From: Epiperipatus broadwayi
Lineage: Eukaryota; Onychophora; Udeonychophora; Euonychophora; Peripatidae
Length of the DNA: 64,000 bases
Direction: 5' to 3'
Assembly: GCA_028023455.1 (NCBI GenBank)
Contig: JAQFVV010000319.1
Location: 622,001 to 686,000, forward strand
Shown: positions 1 through 12,675 of the stretch, one piece after another
Position numbering within the stretch: the first letter of the stretch is position 1
Layout: each line of letters begins with the position of its first letter
Translations under genes and position numbers: made by a program
The notes under the pieces: model-generated
Database searches by the model: none
Seen by the model: the letters and a program-made list of their open reading frames with translations, nothing else
Told to the model about the DNA's origin: nothing

Positions 1-564
1 ATCTTTGCTTTGGATGTAGTTTTAAGATGCAGCTTCTACTGGCATATGACATTTTGAGTCCTGACACATTTTAGGGGGGGGGGGCTAGAAAAGCTTGCTG
101 GCACTGGTTTCATTGATTTATTTCAAGAACATATTGTTTTTATACCTGTGAATAGAAGGGCCAACAATTACGTGACTTCTCTTCTGCTGAATGAAATTGC
201 TTCCTCCCTGTAGAACTCATTATTAGAGGTCAGTAAGTCTGCTAGAGCAATGGGTTTAGTCTTTCTAGTACATGCCTGAGATAACCCTATTGATTTTCAT
301 GTAAACTTTTTCTTACAAGTTATTTTGCTCATAAATAAATGTTAAAATTTGTTTAAACTTAATTTGGCTGACGTTTGTCTTTGTACTTTGTTTTCTCAAC
401 TGTCTAAACAATATTTAAGATATCTTGTTTCTTCCTGAGCTTAGTTCAGCACATTTTGGTTCACATATCCTGTCCACCCTTAAAATAAATGTCTAGTTCG
501 AGTTTTGAACTAGTGGCGCCCTCGTGGTCGGTATATGCTAATCTTAAAGCTTTCTCCCATTACA
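1..564. repeat. LTR-like direct repeat, left copy (cut by window edge)
   Basis: This segment is repeated with roughly 90% identity at 3605-4165. Shared landmarks include a G run near 73, the block around 120-300, and the final bases cccattaca. Both copies end at the same CA, and the sequences beyond differ, as expected for the 3' border of an LTR. The left copy begins at or before the window edge, so its 5' end is unseen. It contains AATAAA-like motifs, for example near 330 and 483. An alternative is a segmental duplication of an unknown repeat. Confidence 0.6.
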
Positions 565-904
565 TATATATTAATTTTTAGCACATCAATGTGGAGCTTC
601 GAGTTTTCAAGACCATGTGAGATTTTGTTTAGATGGTTGAGAAAGATTTCAGGTACAGCAAGATCTATTTGGTAGAGGTTCGATTTTTGTTAATTATTGC
701 ATGTATTGTTAGAGCAGTTTGGTACAATGGGGTTTCGTCTTTTTTATATGACATAAATAAATCAATAACAAATAGCATTTTTTTTGGAAAAGAAAAATCT
801 TTCGGAGTTGAATTTTTTTTTTTAAATTTAAAATTGATCATTGCCTTTTTGCATAAATAAATAGTGTTTTATTCGCTTTTAGATTTTTTTTTTTTTTTTT
901 AAAT

Positions 905-1345
905 TTGGATAGCAATTTAGTCTTGTGTAAAATGGAAGTTAAAGAAGAAGGCAACAGGGTGGCAGGTTGAGAAGAGAGCCCTGTTTCATTTAAATACCCT
1001 CAGATAGTAGAAAAAGAAGAGAGCGAGACAGATGATGATAAGGTTAATAGTAGAAATAAAACAGAATCAGCAAACAATACTGGAGGAGCTGAGAGCAGAA
1101 AGGAAAGAAATGAGAAGAGAAATGACAGGAAGAGTAGAAGAAACTCAGGAAGTACAAAAAAGTGGAGATGGAAAAGGATTTGAAAAATGAGAAGAGTAAA
1201 AAGAATCAGGAAGTAGAAAAAGTGGTCATAAAAATATAGAAATTGAAGTAGCACAGGAGAGTACTAGGACAGAGAGGGTGGAAATAAAGTTTGAAATAAG
1301 TAGAGAGTGGAGAGAGATAGATAGTGTGGTGGAGAAAAAAAATCT
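905..1345 (+). other. Purine-rich strand-asymmetric tract
   Basis: The plus strand is almost entirely A and G for about 400 bases, with repeated gaag, agag and ggaag motifs. No single frame stays open along it. It could be a decayed glutamate- and lysine-rich gag-type coding region of the surrounding LTR-like element, or simple-sequence drift. Confidence 0.5.
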
Positions 1346-1439
1346 TGGACACAGTTATAAATTACCTCAAGAGGTTAAAAATTAGTGGAGTAAAATAACT
1401 GTTAGTTGTGAACAGGGATTTAAAACTAAGGAAAAGTTT

Positions 1440-1748
1440 TTGGAATATGATTTTAAAACAAAAATAAAAGCCATTTATAAAGAAATCTTATTCAAGGCAC
1501 GTAAAAAGTCTGTAAGAAATGAAGTGTTGCCATTTACTAGTGTTGATAGGACTAAAAATAAAGTAGGAAAAGATGAAGAATTGGGAAGTTTCGTTAAGAA
1601 AAAGATTCAGGTATTTATGCTAGAAAGCAAAACAGAACGGGAAAAAGACAAAGTCATAAATTCTAGGCAAGTAAAATATAAGAGAAGGAAAGGAACTTAT
1701 TTCAGAAAATTAATAAAAAGAGTAAAAGAACTGCCAGATAAAAGTTAA
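1440..1748 (+). pseudogene. Lysine-rich open relic inside LTR-like element
   Basis: An open frame of 102 codons, very rich in lysine, arginine and glutamate, follows the purine-rich tract. The frame can be read further upstream (from about 1320) with stops. No domain is recognised. Its position between the two LTR-like repeats makes a gag remnant possible, but this is inference. Chance opening in purine-rich DNA is a real alternative, because stop codons need T. Confidence 0.25.
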
Positions 1749-3604
1749 AGGTTCAGCTTTTAGCAATCAGACGGATTGTTTTAAAATGAACAAAAAAAAA
1801 TTGTTAATGATTTATGAGAATGGATAAATGTAAGAAATGAAATATTGTTTTGGTTTTTCATGAGTGCGAGGCAAATGTTCAGCCAAATTTTTAGGGGTAG
1901 TTTTTAAAATGTTTATAGTTTTAAAAAAAAAGTTGCAGGAATGTTTTTTTTTTTTTTTGATCACGTGTTGAGGCAGTTGAACCGGATTGATTTCTGATTC
2001 AGTTGTTTTATTACTAAAATTAAAAAGGGAAAAACAACTTCATTTTCATTAAATGTTTAATGCTAAATTATTTTTATTATTATTTAAAACACAAATGGGT
2101 TTATATGTAAAATAGATCATTTTTATGTTTATAAAATTGATTTTAAAATCGGTTTTCTTTCACTACTTTGTTTATAAAATTGGTTTTAAAATAGTTTACT
2201 TTCACTGCCTGTTTTAATCAATTTCATTAAAAACAGGCAAGCTTGCTAATTATATATTCCTGTTGCTTTGATTTTAATCATTTTATGGTTAATTCTAAAA
2301 AGCAGAGATTTAATTGTGTTGTCGTTTTGTTTCAATAATCCCTGGTTGGAATTCTTAAATTAGATTGAGCGGGAAATTAATATTTGCCCTGCCTGAAATA
2401 TAGAAAATGACACTAATAAAAGTTTTTCACGGGAAATGTAGCGAGGGAAATATAGCCTGCCAGTTTTTAGAGAGAGGAAAGAGGAGATTATTAGAAAAGG
2501 ACACTTGGATTATTGCCTGCTGAGAGTCACACCATTTTGGATAGCAGTTCAGACATTTAATTCCTGCTAAAAACTTAAACCATTATCGACAAACTTCATT
2601 ACTGGGCAATATGTCAAAATTTACCTCTATGAGTTTTGCCATCATTAGAATGTCTTGCTAATTTAAACAAAGGACAGACCCATGCCTACTAGATCTCCTT
2701 CAGTCATGCCATGAGCCTTTAAAATAAACACTGCCTCTATCTTGCCACTGTTAAAGGACCTGAAAATGAACTAAAGATAAACATGTGCACTCTATGCGAA
2801 CTGTGCTTTATCATAAGATGAAATTTTCTTTTATTCTTTCCAAGGTAAGTTTCTTTTCATTAAATCTCCGCTCAATCTAATTATAAATCTGTTTTCATAA
2901 ATTAATATTAACTTCATTCTGATTATCTATATTTATTCTCTTTTATTGTACTTTTCCATGTGTCTTGGAATCTTAGTTTTAAGATTCCAAGTTTGCATAC
3001 AGTTGTTGTTTATTGGAGAGTGACATGTGAGTTTTTCTATTTTTATGCTTATGTGTAATTATTTTAGTAGCCCGAATTAATGTTAAATATGGTGTTTGCG
3101 CTTTTGCAAACCACCAAATCTTTTGGCTGGTGACTTTATTTTCATAGACTTCATTTCTTATATCTCTGAAAGTTGAAACTATAATCGTTTTTGCTTTGTA
3201 AAATTTTTTAGCCACCAGCAGGAAGAAAATATTTATCCCTTTTGTAAATTACAGGTGAGAGAGACTTTCACTGCTAAAGTATTTATAGCTTTTCTATTTT
3301 CGTACTCATGTGCACAGTCCAATAGATTTATTTTGTATTTACTTGTATAGCTGAAAATTTGTCAGAGTGTGTACTCACAACTTGTGTCATAATTTTTTTT
3401 TTTTATATAATTATTGGTAATTCATTTTAGTTAAATTCTGGAGCAGATGTAACTGATTTTCTAATGATTTACTTGTCTCCTATTGAAGCCATTAATTCTT
3501 AGATTAGTTTGGCCAATCATTTGGTTGGAGAGTCGCCAGTTTTATTTGTTTGTTTTCCATTCATTCTGAAATATATTTATCATGGTTCTTGAAGTAAATC
3601 AATC

Positions 3605-4165
3605 ATCTTTGCTTTCAACGTAGTTTTAAGATGCAGCTTCTTCTAGCATATGACATTTTGGGTCTCGGCACATTTTTTGGGGGGCCTAGAAAAGCTCACT
3701 GGTGCTGGTTTTGTTGATTTATTTCAAGAACATATTGTTTTCATACCTCTGAATAGGAGAGCCAACAATGACGTGACTTCTTTTCTGCTGAATGAAATTG
3801 CATCCTCTCTGTAGAACTCATTATTAAAGGTCATTAAGTCTGCTAGAGCAATGGGTTTAGTCTTTCTAGTACACGCCTGAGATAACCCTATTGATTTTCA
3901 TGTAAACTTTATCTTACAAGTTATTTTGCTCATAAATAAAAGTTAAAATTTGTTTAAACTTAATTTGGCTGACGTTTGTCTTTGTGCTTTGATTTCTCAA
4001 CTATCTAAACAATATTTAAGATATCTTGTTTCTCCCTGAGTTTAGTTCGGCACATTTTGCTTCGCATATCCTGTCCACCCTTAACATAAATGTCTAGTTC
4101 GAGTTTCGGACTAGTGGCGCCCTCATGGTCAGTATATGCAAATTTTAAAGCTTTCTCCCATTACA
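3605..4165. repeat. LTR-like direct repeat, right copy
   Basis: This is the second copy of the repeat at 1-564, with scattered substitutions and a shorter G run. It ends in the same cccattaca and is followed at once by a TA-rich stretch. The true 5' border may lie upstream of 3605, because the left copy is cut by the window edge. Confidence 0.6.
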
Positions 4166-4938
4166 GTATATATATATGTAATTATATAACTGAATATTTG
4201 CAAATACAATAACTAAATAATTAAAAAAATTTATCCACTTAGGAGCACTTTCGATTATCCCAGTAATCTTTGTCAACTAAATCTTTGAAAGGCTAACTTT
4301 CCTACAATTCTGTGATCTTAATGTTTGCTGCTTGTCTGTTAATTAAGTCATATTTATATTTGTATATTAACATAGCTTACTTTATTTTTCTTTTACTGTT
4401 ATTTTTTCAATTTGCAATAATTTTACATTGTTAAAATTGAAGCCAAAATCATAAATACATGATTTATTATGCTCGTAAAAAACAGATGCTCAAATATTAT
4501 TATCTACTATGCAATTTTTTTCTGATTTCTGAACTCGTTTTAATAATAGCAAGTGTTCTTTAGTTCTTTTTTCCAATGTTCATCTAGATTCACTTATATA
4601 TCCACTGCCACACCTAAAGAACACTTGCTATTATTAAAATGGGTTCAGAAATTGAAACAAAATTGCATAGTAGATAATAATATTTCAGCATGTGTTTTTT
4701 ACAACCATAATAAATCATGTATTTATGGTTTTGATTTCAATTTCAATAATATAAAAATATTGCAAATTGAAGAAAATAACAATGAAAGAAAAATAAGGAA
4801 GCTATGCTAATATACAAATATAAACATGACTTAATTAAAAGGCAAGCAACAAACATTAAGATCATGGAAATGTGGGAAAGTTAGTCTTTCAAAGCTTTAG
4901 TTGACAAAGATTACTGGGATAATCTAAAGCACCCCTAA
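4166..4938. mobile_element. Penelope-like element 3'-end palindrome, locus 1
   Basis: An imperfect palindrome: left arm about 4240-4562, right arm about 4614-4938, centre near 4588. Each arm is the 3' end of the same PLE, reading away from the centre, so two 5'-truncated copies lie head to head. The left arm continues outward to about 4169, where it abuts a TA tract. The right arm is cut by an RTE 5' fragment. The same family forms the palindrome at 27957-32064. Within the spacer, the left copy extends further into coding sequence than the right. Confidence 0.65.
4614..4810 (+). pseudogene. PLE endonuclease C-terminal fragment (right arm)
   Basis: The frame reads KEHLLLLKW, then VFYNHNKSCIYGFDF, then NNIKILQIE and NNNERKIRK. 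It is homologous to the frame at 31425-31658 (VFYDHNKSCIYGFDF, VKILETERNNNKRKIKEA). The pattern of EH, a histidine about 30 residues on, F-D-F, K-I-L-x-x-E and K-R-x-x-x-E fits the C-terminal half of GIY-YIG domains in Penelope-like retroelements. The GIY and YIG strands themselves are absent, so this is a truncated, non-functional fragment. The mirror copy lies on the minus strand of the left arm (about 4330-4562). Confidence 0.55.
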
Positions 4939-5190
4939 TGCCATACATTCTTGTCATTACAGCTGTTATTACTATGTGATTATTCATATTGTAGAAAAAC
5001 ATGGATGGGCTACTCACCAACATGCATTAGCCAGTGTGTTGAGTTTATTGGCTTTTTATGTCTAACTTTAAGATCAAGAAACACCATGGTATTTCTTCTC
5101 AGTTGCCTGATAAGGCAGAATGAATGTTTGTATAATTGATAAATATTTTTCTAATACATGTATACAATTATGACAGACAAAAATAAATCA
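4936..5190 (+). mobile_element. RTE-clade LINE, 5' end fragment
   Basis: This matches the 5' untranslated region of copy C (about 28126-28372), from the ccatacattcttg block to gacagacaaaaataaa just past the start codon. It carries the ~80-bp segment (around aagaaacaccatgg) also present in copy C and the ancient copy, but missing from copies A, B and D. It ends shortly after the initiator region. It lies against the right arm of the PLE palindrome. Confidence 0.75.
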
Positions 5191-5659
5191 GGATAATCCT
5201 CTCTAATTAAAGACTACATTCCAAAACGAAATTGAAGTTTTTATATCTAAATAATTCAACAATCCCTGCTACAGATCAATGTGTGGATTATTTTAAATAT
5301 CTTAATTAAATCTTTTTTAAAACCATCGTATAAAAAGAATTTATAACATATCCATTTGAGCTAAAAAATAAAATATAAAAAAATCATTAAGGCAAATTAA
5401 CATTGAGGCTGTATTCGTATTTGGTGCTTAATGTCTCATTTATGTAGTATGCCCCACTGTATTGATCTTTTCATTTTCTCTAAAATGATGCAAGATTGTT
5501 TTTTGTAACTCTTGTCAATCATCTGTAATTTGAACCCAGCCTTAACAATACACTTTTTACTGATTTTCATATCATCAAACGTATTTATTATTTAAAATAA
5601 GACATTTTTCACAATGGTCGCATAATGTCCCAAGAATTCCAAGCCCCTTTTCTTATACA

Positions 5660-5746
<87 letters not shown>

Positions 5747-6084
5747 CTTAGCAAATTCAGATATAACCATTTTATTTTGCTTTATTCTACCTATGGCCAT
5801 GCGTGCTTTGTATCAGAACTCTTTTACAATGTGGTGGATCAGAAGAATAACTGAAAATCAAAGAACATACAGTTTATCATTTTAAACTTAATCTCCAATT
5901 CCCTATATTTTCAAAACTTTTGTATCTAAACATAGAAATATATAATACATTATTCCTGATATTATGGTGATTATAGTAATTTTCATCACAATACTTATAA
6001 CTTCTATGATTTCCTATTGAATCTTTAAAGAAGACAAATTATTATTATATAATCTTTCATATAATATATGATCATGAATAAACT
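5191..6084. other. AT-rich DNA with long (TA)n, no gene seen
   Basis: No coding or RNA gene is supported here. The only clear structure is the TA array at 5663-5743. Confidence 0.6.
5663..5743. repeat. (TA)n microsatellite, ~80 bp
   Basis: An uninterrupted alternating TA array. Confidence 0.98.
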
Positions 6085-6640
6085 GCTTATCAACAGACAT
6101 CTATGAAAATGATGTGTTTAATGGCTTTTTACATTTGAGTTTAAGATAAAAAAAAAAAACATGATACATTTTTCTTAATTGTTTGATAATTCTTACCTGA
6201 AATACCATTTGAGATTCCTTGAAGGTAGAATAAATGAGTCTGTGTAAGTGTTACTTACTTTTATAACAAATAAAACTCAATTATGACCCTTATTCCAGAT
6301 TGAAAAATCAAGAATAGAGGCAATAGTTAATGACTGTAGGTGGAGAGTGCTATGAATCCCTTCATTGCAAACCCAGTCTGCCATTAAATGTTGATCTTTC
6401 ACGTAGTACTTACAAATGCTGACTACTTTTAAATAAAGAAATATGGGCAAAATACGGAATATTGCTGAACTTTGTGAAGTTAGTAGAAAAGATGATTTAA
6501 AACTGGACATGTTATTTAATGCAAAGACATATATATAAGAAAGCACAGATAGAATAAATTTCATTAGAAACAAAATATGGAATCACAACAATGTAGATAA
6601 TGATTGGTAAGAGTTCAAATCATATCAGCCTCTGCATATT
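6085..6640 (+). pseudogene. Ancient diverged RTE copy, 5' UTR and endonuclease start
   Basis: The segment aligns in order with copy C: the ggctttttac and gagtttaagat block, then acaattatgaccc, ggagagtgctatgaatccc, ttgcaaacccagtctgccatt and ggcaaaatacggaatattg, then tttgtgaagtta. Finally, degraded forms of the region after the endonuclease glutamate run to about 6640. Many indels and stops show it is far older than the other RTE copies. The rest of the element is not detectable. The minus-strand open frame at 6277-6573 is a shadow of this relic. Confidence 0.65.
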
Positions 6641-8810
6641 AATTAAATATTAGTAATTGAACCATTTGAACTAATTCAAACTATATATGAAATGAAGCAT
6701 GAGTCGCAAAACATTTTCAGATGTTTTTTAAGATGTAATGATGGCAGAAAGATCATTAGATAAACATACAAAACACACTAACCCATAGTACCTTAATATT
6801 TATGTGATCAATAGCTAAAATGTATCACTGTTGTGTATTTCGGGGCATTTCATTAATGGCTGCTGGATCGCATCTATACTGTTATTAGAAAAATCGTAAC
6901 ACACAAAAATATAATTTAATAAGACAAGTTTATTTATTCCGCAATAAAAGTAATTAAAAAATAAATAAGTAATATTCACTTCATACTTTCAAAAAGGTTA
7001 TTATAAATGTCGCATGGATATAGATTATTTGCGCATGCACAGTGAAATAAACCTTCATCTGTATATCTGTGCATTACCATTTTCTTTTGGTTTCTTGCCC
7101 ACAGATATTGTAACATATACATGCCAATTTCCTTATTATTTTCATTCAATCACTATTTCCTAGAATTAAATAATTCAACATATATCTACAGTTAGCCACA
7201 CAATACAGTCTTGCAGGTTAATTTCTATGCCTGCTATACCTGCTATTATGGACTTACATGCATATATGATCTTTATTTATTGTAATTCTTTTAGTTTTTC
7301 AGATTTTCTATGATCTTATGTAAGTCTAGGTGGACACACATTTCTCCTCATGGTGAGCTGCTTTTTCTACTTGATCCAGTTATTTTATTGATGATAGATT
7401 GAAAATCAGTTATAGATTGAAATGCTTGTTGGAGTATAATTTTCAAATTAAGCAAAAGCTCACACATAAATATCTTGAAAGTGATGATGACTTGGACTGT
7501 GCGAGACACTGGAAAATCTGATAGAGTGGATATTTATTTCATAAAATTTTTTATCACATGTTCCAGTGGCTGCTCTATTTCAAATAATATTGTAATAATA
7601 TTAATTCAATGCGGAAGTATGAAAATATTTAGCACTTTATTATTATTATTATTATTATTAAACAGTAATTAAAAGAAAAAAAAATCAAGTTATAATTCAT
7701 CTAAATTTTGTAAACAATCTTTAAATATATTGTATTGTAATTTAAAATAACATAAAATAGTCCAGGTGGTTACCACTAGATGGAGAAATATTAATTTATT
7801 CATACTGTTTAGTTATTGACCCATTTAACACCATAATGCACTGTAATACAAGGTATAAGTAATATAACAAAGTTTGTAGGTGAGACTACTAAGAGAAGAA
7901 AATTGGAATAAGAAGACTTCAATTCTACACTTATAAAATAAAGTAAAAAGAAAAAGCTGAAAAGTAATAACCTTGTGAATTAAATTGAACAAAATTACAG
8001 GAGAATGTGGAGTTAAAATTATGGAATAAGAAACCTTAAGAAAACCTTGTATTATTTCAACACTATTTTCCATTGATTTTATAATTCTTAATGTGCATCC
8101 TGGAGAAGCTGGAATGACTGCTATCTGGATAATTATTTGCCTCAACAAATACTATTTCAAATGAAGAAAAATACCAGAAAATGTAAGCAATTACTTTTAT
8201 TTTGTTTATACTAGTCAATTTTCAGATTTAAAAATGATGCATAAATTATTTAGATTTAAAAGTCAAAGACTAAAATGTTTGGTTTTTGTGCTCTTAAGTA
8301 TAAAGCAGAAAAATACATTTGCTTCTAAATTGTCCTCTTTATAAAATATAATTCAAAATAATTTTGAACAAATGTGTGAAAATATCAAGTAGACAGATTT
8401 AAAATTTCATTTTTTTAAAGTCATATAAAGTTTAATTAATTTAAAAAGAAAAATGCATGAATTTATTTCTTATTCTTGTTACAGAAGAAAACTCATCTGC
8501 CCAATGGTGTTTCAGCATGAATTTGCTTAGTTATTGAAAATAGAAAAGTGACAGATTATTAATGCCAAGGATATCGTATTGATAATTGCTGACAGTTGAA
8601 TAAATTCTTTTTTGTACTATTAAACACATATTAATTTTCTGAGAAAAATGAATAAATAAATATTTACTTTTAATCTTCATTGTACAACATGCATATTAAT
8701 AATATTTTAAAATGTTTTAAAAATGTCAAGATCATTTAAAATTATTACAGATATTACTGTGGATGGAAAAACAAAATAAAGAAACCATTAAATGATTTTA
8801 AAAAGTTAAG
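6641..8810. other. AT-rich DNA, no gene seen
   Basis: No homology or exon-like segment was found on either strand. It contains a short TTA array at 7638-7660. Open frames here are short and AT-driven. Confidence 0.55.
7638..7660. repeat. (TTA)n microsatellite
   Basis: About seven and a half perfect TTA units. Confidence 0.95.
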
Positions 8811-9095
8811 GTTGTTAATTGTAATGAACCTATAAATTCATTTTAAGAAAAATTATCTACAGAAAGTATGGATAAACCTATTTTAATTGGTACACTTGGA
8901 AGTGTTTAAATATTGTCTCACTATGCTGACATCGATAAATAAATCAACAAATGATTGTAAAGAGTTTGTTTTAAAGATTGTAATAGATATACAAATTCAG
9001 TTAAGGAAAATTATCTATAAAAATGTGGATAAACCTATTTTTAATTATGCTACACTTGGAAAAGTGTTTGAATATTGTCACTATGCTAGCATCAA
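8811..9095. repeat. Degenerate tandem duplication, two ~120-bp units
   Basis: The blocks at about 8815-8936 and 8978-9095 share a series of motifs in the same order: aaattatctac or aaattatctat, tggataaacctatttt, ctacacttgga or gtacacttgga, agtgttt, atattgtc and cactatgct. The copies are offset by about 160 bp. A long TA array follows. Confidence 0.75.
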
Positions 9096-9105
9096 ACGTA
9101 ATAAT

Positions 9106-9108
<3 letters not shown>

Positions 9109-9185
<77 letters not shown>
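9109..9185. repeat. (TA)n microsatellite
   Basis: An uninterrupted TA array of about 77 bp. It produces tyrosine-isoleucine open frames on both strands that are not genes. Confidence 0.98.
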
Positions 9186-9188
<3 letters not shown>

Positions 9189-9500
9189 TTACTTAGGAAT
9201 ATTTGCTCATGATATCAGTTTTATTATCATTTTTGCTCATAAGGATGGAACAAACTTTGAACAAATGGGATAAAATCTAATGGGTGAAAATGTTCATTTA
9301 TTTTTTTGTTATTTCTATGTTTGGTATTATAATAATCTTTTGTCATGTGTTATTCAGGGATTTTTTTATATATTTATTGTGGTATAAAATATATTTGGTA
9401 AGGATGAAGAGATGTATAAAAATATATATATTTATTACACATATTTTTGTTATTTTCCCAGTTAAAAGAAAACATAATATTAAATATCATTTATCAAGAC

Positions 9501-9527
9501 AGATATATATATATATATATATATATA

Positions 9528-9573
<46 letters not shown>
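9501..9573. repeat. (TA)n microsatellite, interrupted
   Basis: Two TA arrays separated by a short ctg interruption near 9529. Confidence 0.97.
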
Positions 9574-9576
<3 letters not shown>

Positions 9577-11934
9577 CTCACACTTTTAAAACAGATTTTA
9601 ATATTTTATTGAAGGGTAAACAAACAAACCCAAATTTGTCAAAGTTATACTCATAATGACCCAATTGTTTTATTATATGAAATAATTAATATAAGCATTT
9701 TTCATTTCTTAATTTTGCCTACGAATGAACATGTCCACTTTAAATATAAAATGTAGGCTGACCTTCATTGTTTACATGTATATGGCTTGCTATAACAAAA
9801 GTATAATTATTATTTTAAAATAATTAATGGGCATTTGACTTATATGTTGGTGGTTTGTTTATTAATACATTACTAATTTCTACATTGTAAAATTGAATAT
9901 TTATGTTTCCACTTTTATTATTAGGATTATATTATCTTGCAATGGTATAGATAAGGATTCATGACAGCTTTCAGCTGATAGCTAAGTGCCACATATAATG
10001 GTATCAAATATAATATCATTAATATTAATATTGTGTATGGGCTGATGGTGAATCTCCCCTTACTGATTACATGAGAGGATGATATTGTCGAGGCTGATTA
10101 ATAGTTAGTGCTTAGTTAGCATAGTTAATCTCAAGAGAGGATGATATCCATGGTCTAAATTCTATTTCCCTGTGATGAGGTAATGCCCAGACTTTTATAT
10201 ATATGAAAAGGTATTAGAATTGGCCATATTATTGTACAACTGTCATGTTGTTTTGTAGAGCCTCCCCTTATTGTTTGGTCCCTCCTGAGGTTATATAGTT
10301 AGTTTTCCACTGTGTATGGTGAAGTTTAGTATTTCAAAATCAAATAGCAAGGATAAGATAAAGTTAGATTAAGGGACACTGGTCTATCTATAGTGTTTGA
10401 CTAATTGGAATAGTGTCTATGATTTTGTAGGATCTTTATCAGTTTATAAACAAACCAACCCAAACATACTAGTGATTGTATAACTTCTATGTGAATAAGC
10501 AAGAGATACACATAGACAATGTTGATTTATCTTCATCAAGCAGTGATTTGCTGATGAATCGATAAGATAGGTTAACTATTAAAATGATTAGGTTGTGGAC
10601 ATAGGCAATGTTTTGGTGTCATGTGTGCATTTGACTTCTGATGTCTGTGCCCACATTAATACAATGAATCTTTTTATAGTAAATGATAATAATAGCTAAT
10701 TGTTCTGAATATGATAATTGTCCTTATCATATTCTGATAAATAAAATAGCTACAGTTTAATACACTAAATTATAACTTTCAGTTTTACATTTAAAAAGTT
10801 GTGTATATCCCAAAGACCTAAATACATTTTGTTTTATAATTTAAATGCTAATTTAGTTTAAATAAAGTTTAACTATCTTATTCTATAGGGTATAATAATA
10901 ATAGAAACATAGCCCATAATGATAGTGATACTATGAATATCACTGTATTAATTTAACTGATATTATATGTGTGTAGTCAATGGGATAATAATTATTTTCA
11001 ATCCCTGATTTTATTTAATGTATTCATCTTATTTCATGAAATGTGTCTGAAATAAATTTGTAAATAATGTAAATAAATCTTGTTGTGTTAAAAATTTATT
11101 TAGTTGTTTGTAGTTTTATTGCTAATCACCACACACATTATTATTGTTATTGCTATTGACATATCATCTGATTATATTGAAATCATCATCGATCAATATA
11201 GTATAATTAACTATGTGTTTGTATATCATAATAATTTTCTTAAGGCCTATAATTTATGAGCACATCTAAGGCATCATCACTTAATAATCAAAATATTATG
11301 AACCTAGAGTGCATATTATTTTGAGTGGTATACTAAAAGATAAATATTTAATATTGGCTTAATCAATTTATTGGAACCCACAGATCTATCATTCACTGAT
11401 CTTGATCACACTGTCATCTTTACTTGAGAAAAAAATGTTGGTAAGTTATTGTGTTTGGCTTTTGAAGTGTTATTGTTATTTCTTGAAGCTTAAAGTTATA
11501 ATTGTTAAGGAGTTTATAAAGTTTCTTTGAAATTACTAAGTATTGTTTGTTAATTCGATTTTGTCTTAAGAGCCATTTTGTGCATTATATTTGGGTAGTG
11601 GTAAAATCCCTTTCACTGACCCAAGTATATCTTGCATAACAATCTTCAAGTTGTTTAAACCCTGAGAAGAATAAGTTAGTAATTTGCAATGTAGAATTTG
11701 AATTTATGGTAAATTTTATATCAAATTAATTATTGTAGTTGGATTTGAGTTATGTTATACTCCCTGTTTTATAAAAGTCAACCAAACTTTGAGGTGTAAA
11801 TTACTTCTTTGGCCTTAAATGTATAGCTTGTTTTGACTTTATGGTGAATATTCTGGTTTTGTCAAGCTTGGAATCCATATTTTATTTAGTTATCTTATTA
11901 TCATTTAATTCAATATCAGCTTAGAGTTGAGGAC

Positions 11935-12215
11935 ACCATCTTCCATCATCATTCTTCTCATCTGTCATTTCAATCTTTCTTTATTTCTTTATTCTTCTTT
12001 CATCTTAATTCATTATCCTAATTAACTCACCATTCACTAGCTCTTATTCCATTATCATCTTAATTATACCATCATCTTAATCATTCATTATTCTGATACA
12101 TCTTCATTCTTTTCTCTTCATTCTCAGACTCCTTTCATTTTATTATTTAATTATTACTTATTTTCATCATCCATTTAGTCATCTATATCCTAATTTATTT
12201 ATTGATTTATTTTTA
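11935..12215. repeat. Pyrimidine- and ATC-rich degenerate simple-sequence tract
   Basis: The plus strand is made largely of C, T and A, with repeated catctt, catcat and attctt motifs and almost no G over about 280 bases. It looks like a decayed trinucleotide-type microsatellite. Confidence 0.7.
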
Positions 12216-12461
12216 ATTTTAATTTCATATTCATTCCATCGATCTAATTATTATTTATTTATTGGTTTGATGCATATTAAATTTATTTCATCTCATTTTG
12301 TTTGTTTGTTTGTGGATTTTAAAGATAATTTGACCAGAAGTTATTATCTTCATTAATCACCTTGTAATATTCTTTAAGTTTATAGTGTCATGTGAACTTA
12401 GTCAATAAAGAAATCACCTCTTTAGTTTAACATTTATTTGTAGGTGTATATTCTAGATTAA

Positions 12462-12675
12462 TTGTAGCTAGGAAGGTTACATAGGAGAATTTAGTCACTC
12501 TAAAATGAGAGGCTAGATTATATTGATTGGTAACTATAGAGAGTTACAGAGGAGGATATGTTGCCCTAAAACATGAGGCTAGATTGATTCATTACAGTTG
12601 TTGATAGAAGGTTTCAGAGGAGGATATGGCTACCAAACGTGTAGGCTGACTAGCTAGATTAGTAAGAAGGTTACA
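12462..12675. repeat. Three degenerate ~70-bp tandem repeats
   Basis: Three successive blocks share ggttacataggag, gttacagaggaggatat or gtttcagaggaggatat, followed by an a-rich word and gaggctagatt or gtaggctgac. Spacing is about 65-75 bp. No coding potential was seen. Confidence 0.7.

Larger units (their letters stand above)
565..3604. mobile_element. Decayed interior of the LTR-like element
   Basis: About 3 kb lies between the two direct repeats. It holds a purine-rich tract (about 905-1345) and a lysine-rich open stretch at 1440-1748. I see no protease, reverse transcriptase or integrase motif. No clear tRNA primer-binding site directly follows the left repeat. The interior therefore looks non-autonomous or heavily decayed. 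From 1750 to 3600 the sequence is AT-rich with no recognisable gene, apart from a short local duplication near 2115-2205. Confidence 0.4.

Noticed and set aside
1000-1254. Leucine/phenylalanine-rich minus-strand frame resembling a membrane protein
   Set aside because: It is the complement of the purine-rich tract; hydrophobicity arises from CTT/TTC codons.
8887-9273. 128-codon open frame spanning a TA array
   Set aside because: The middle is tyrosine-isoleucine from (TA)n, and the flanks are a degenerate tandem repeat. It has no domain.
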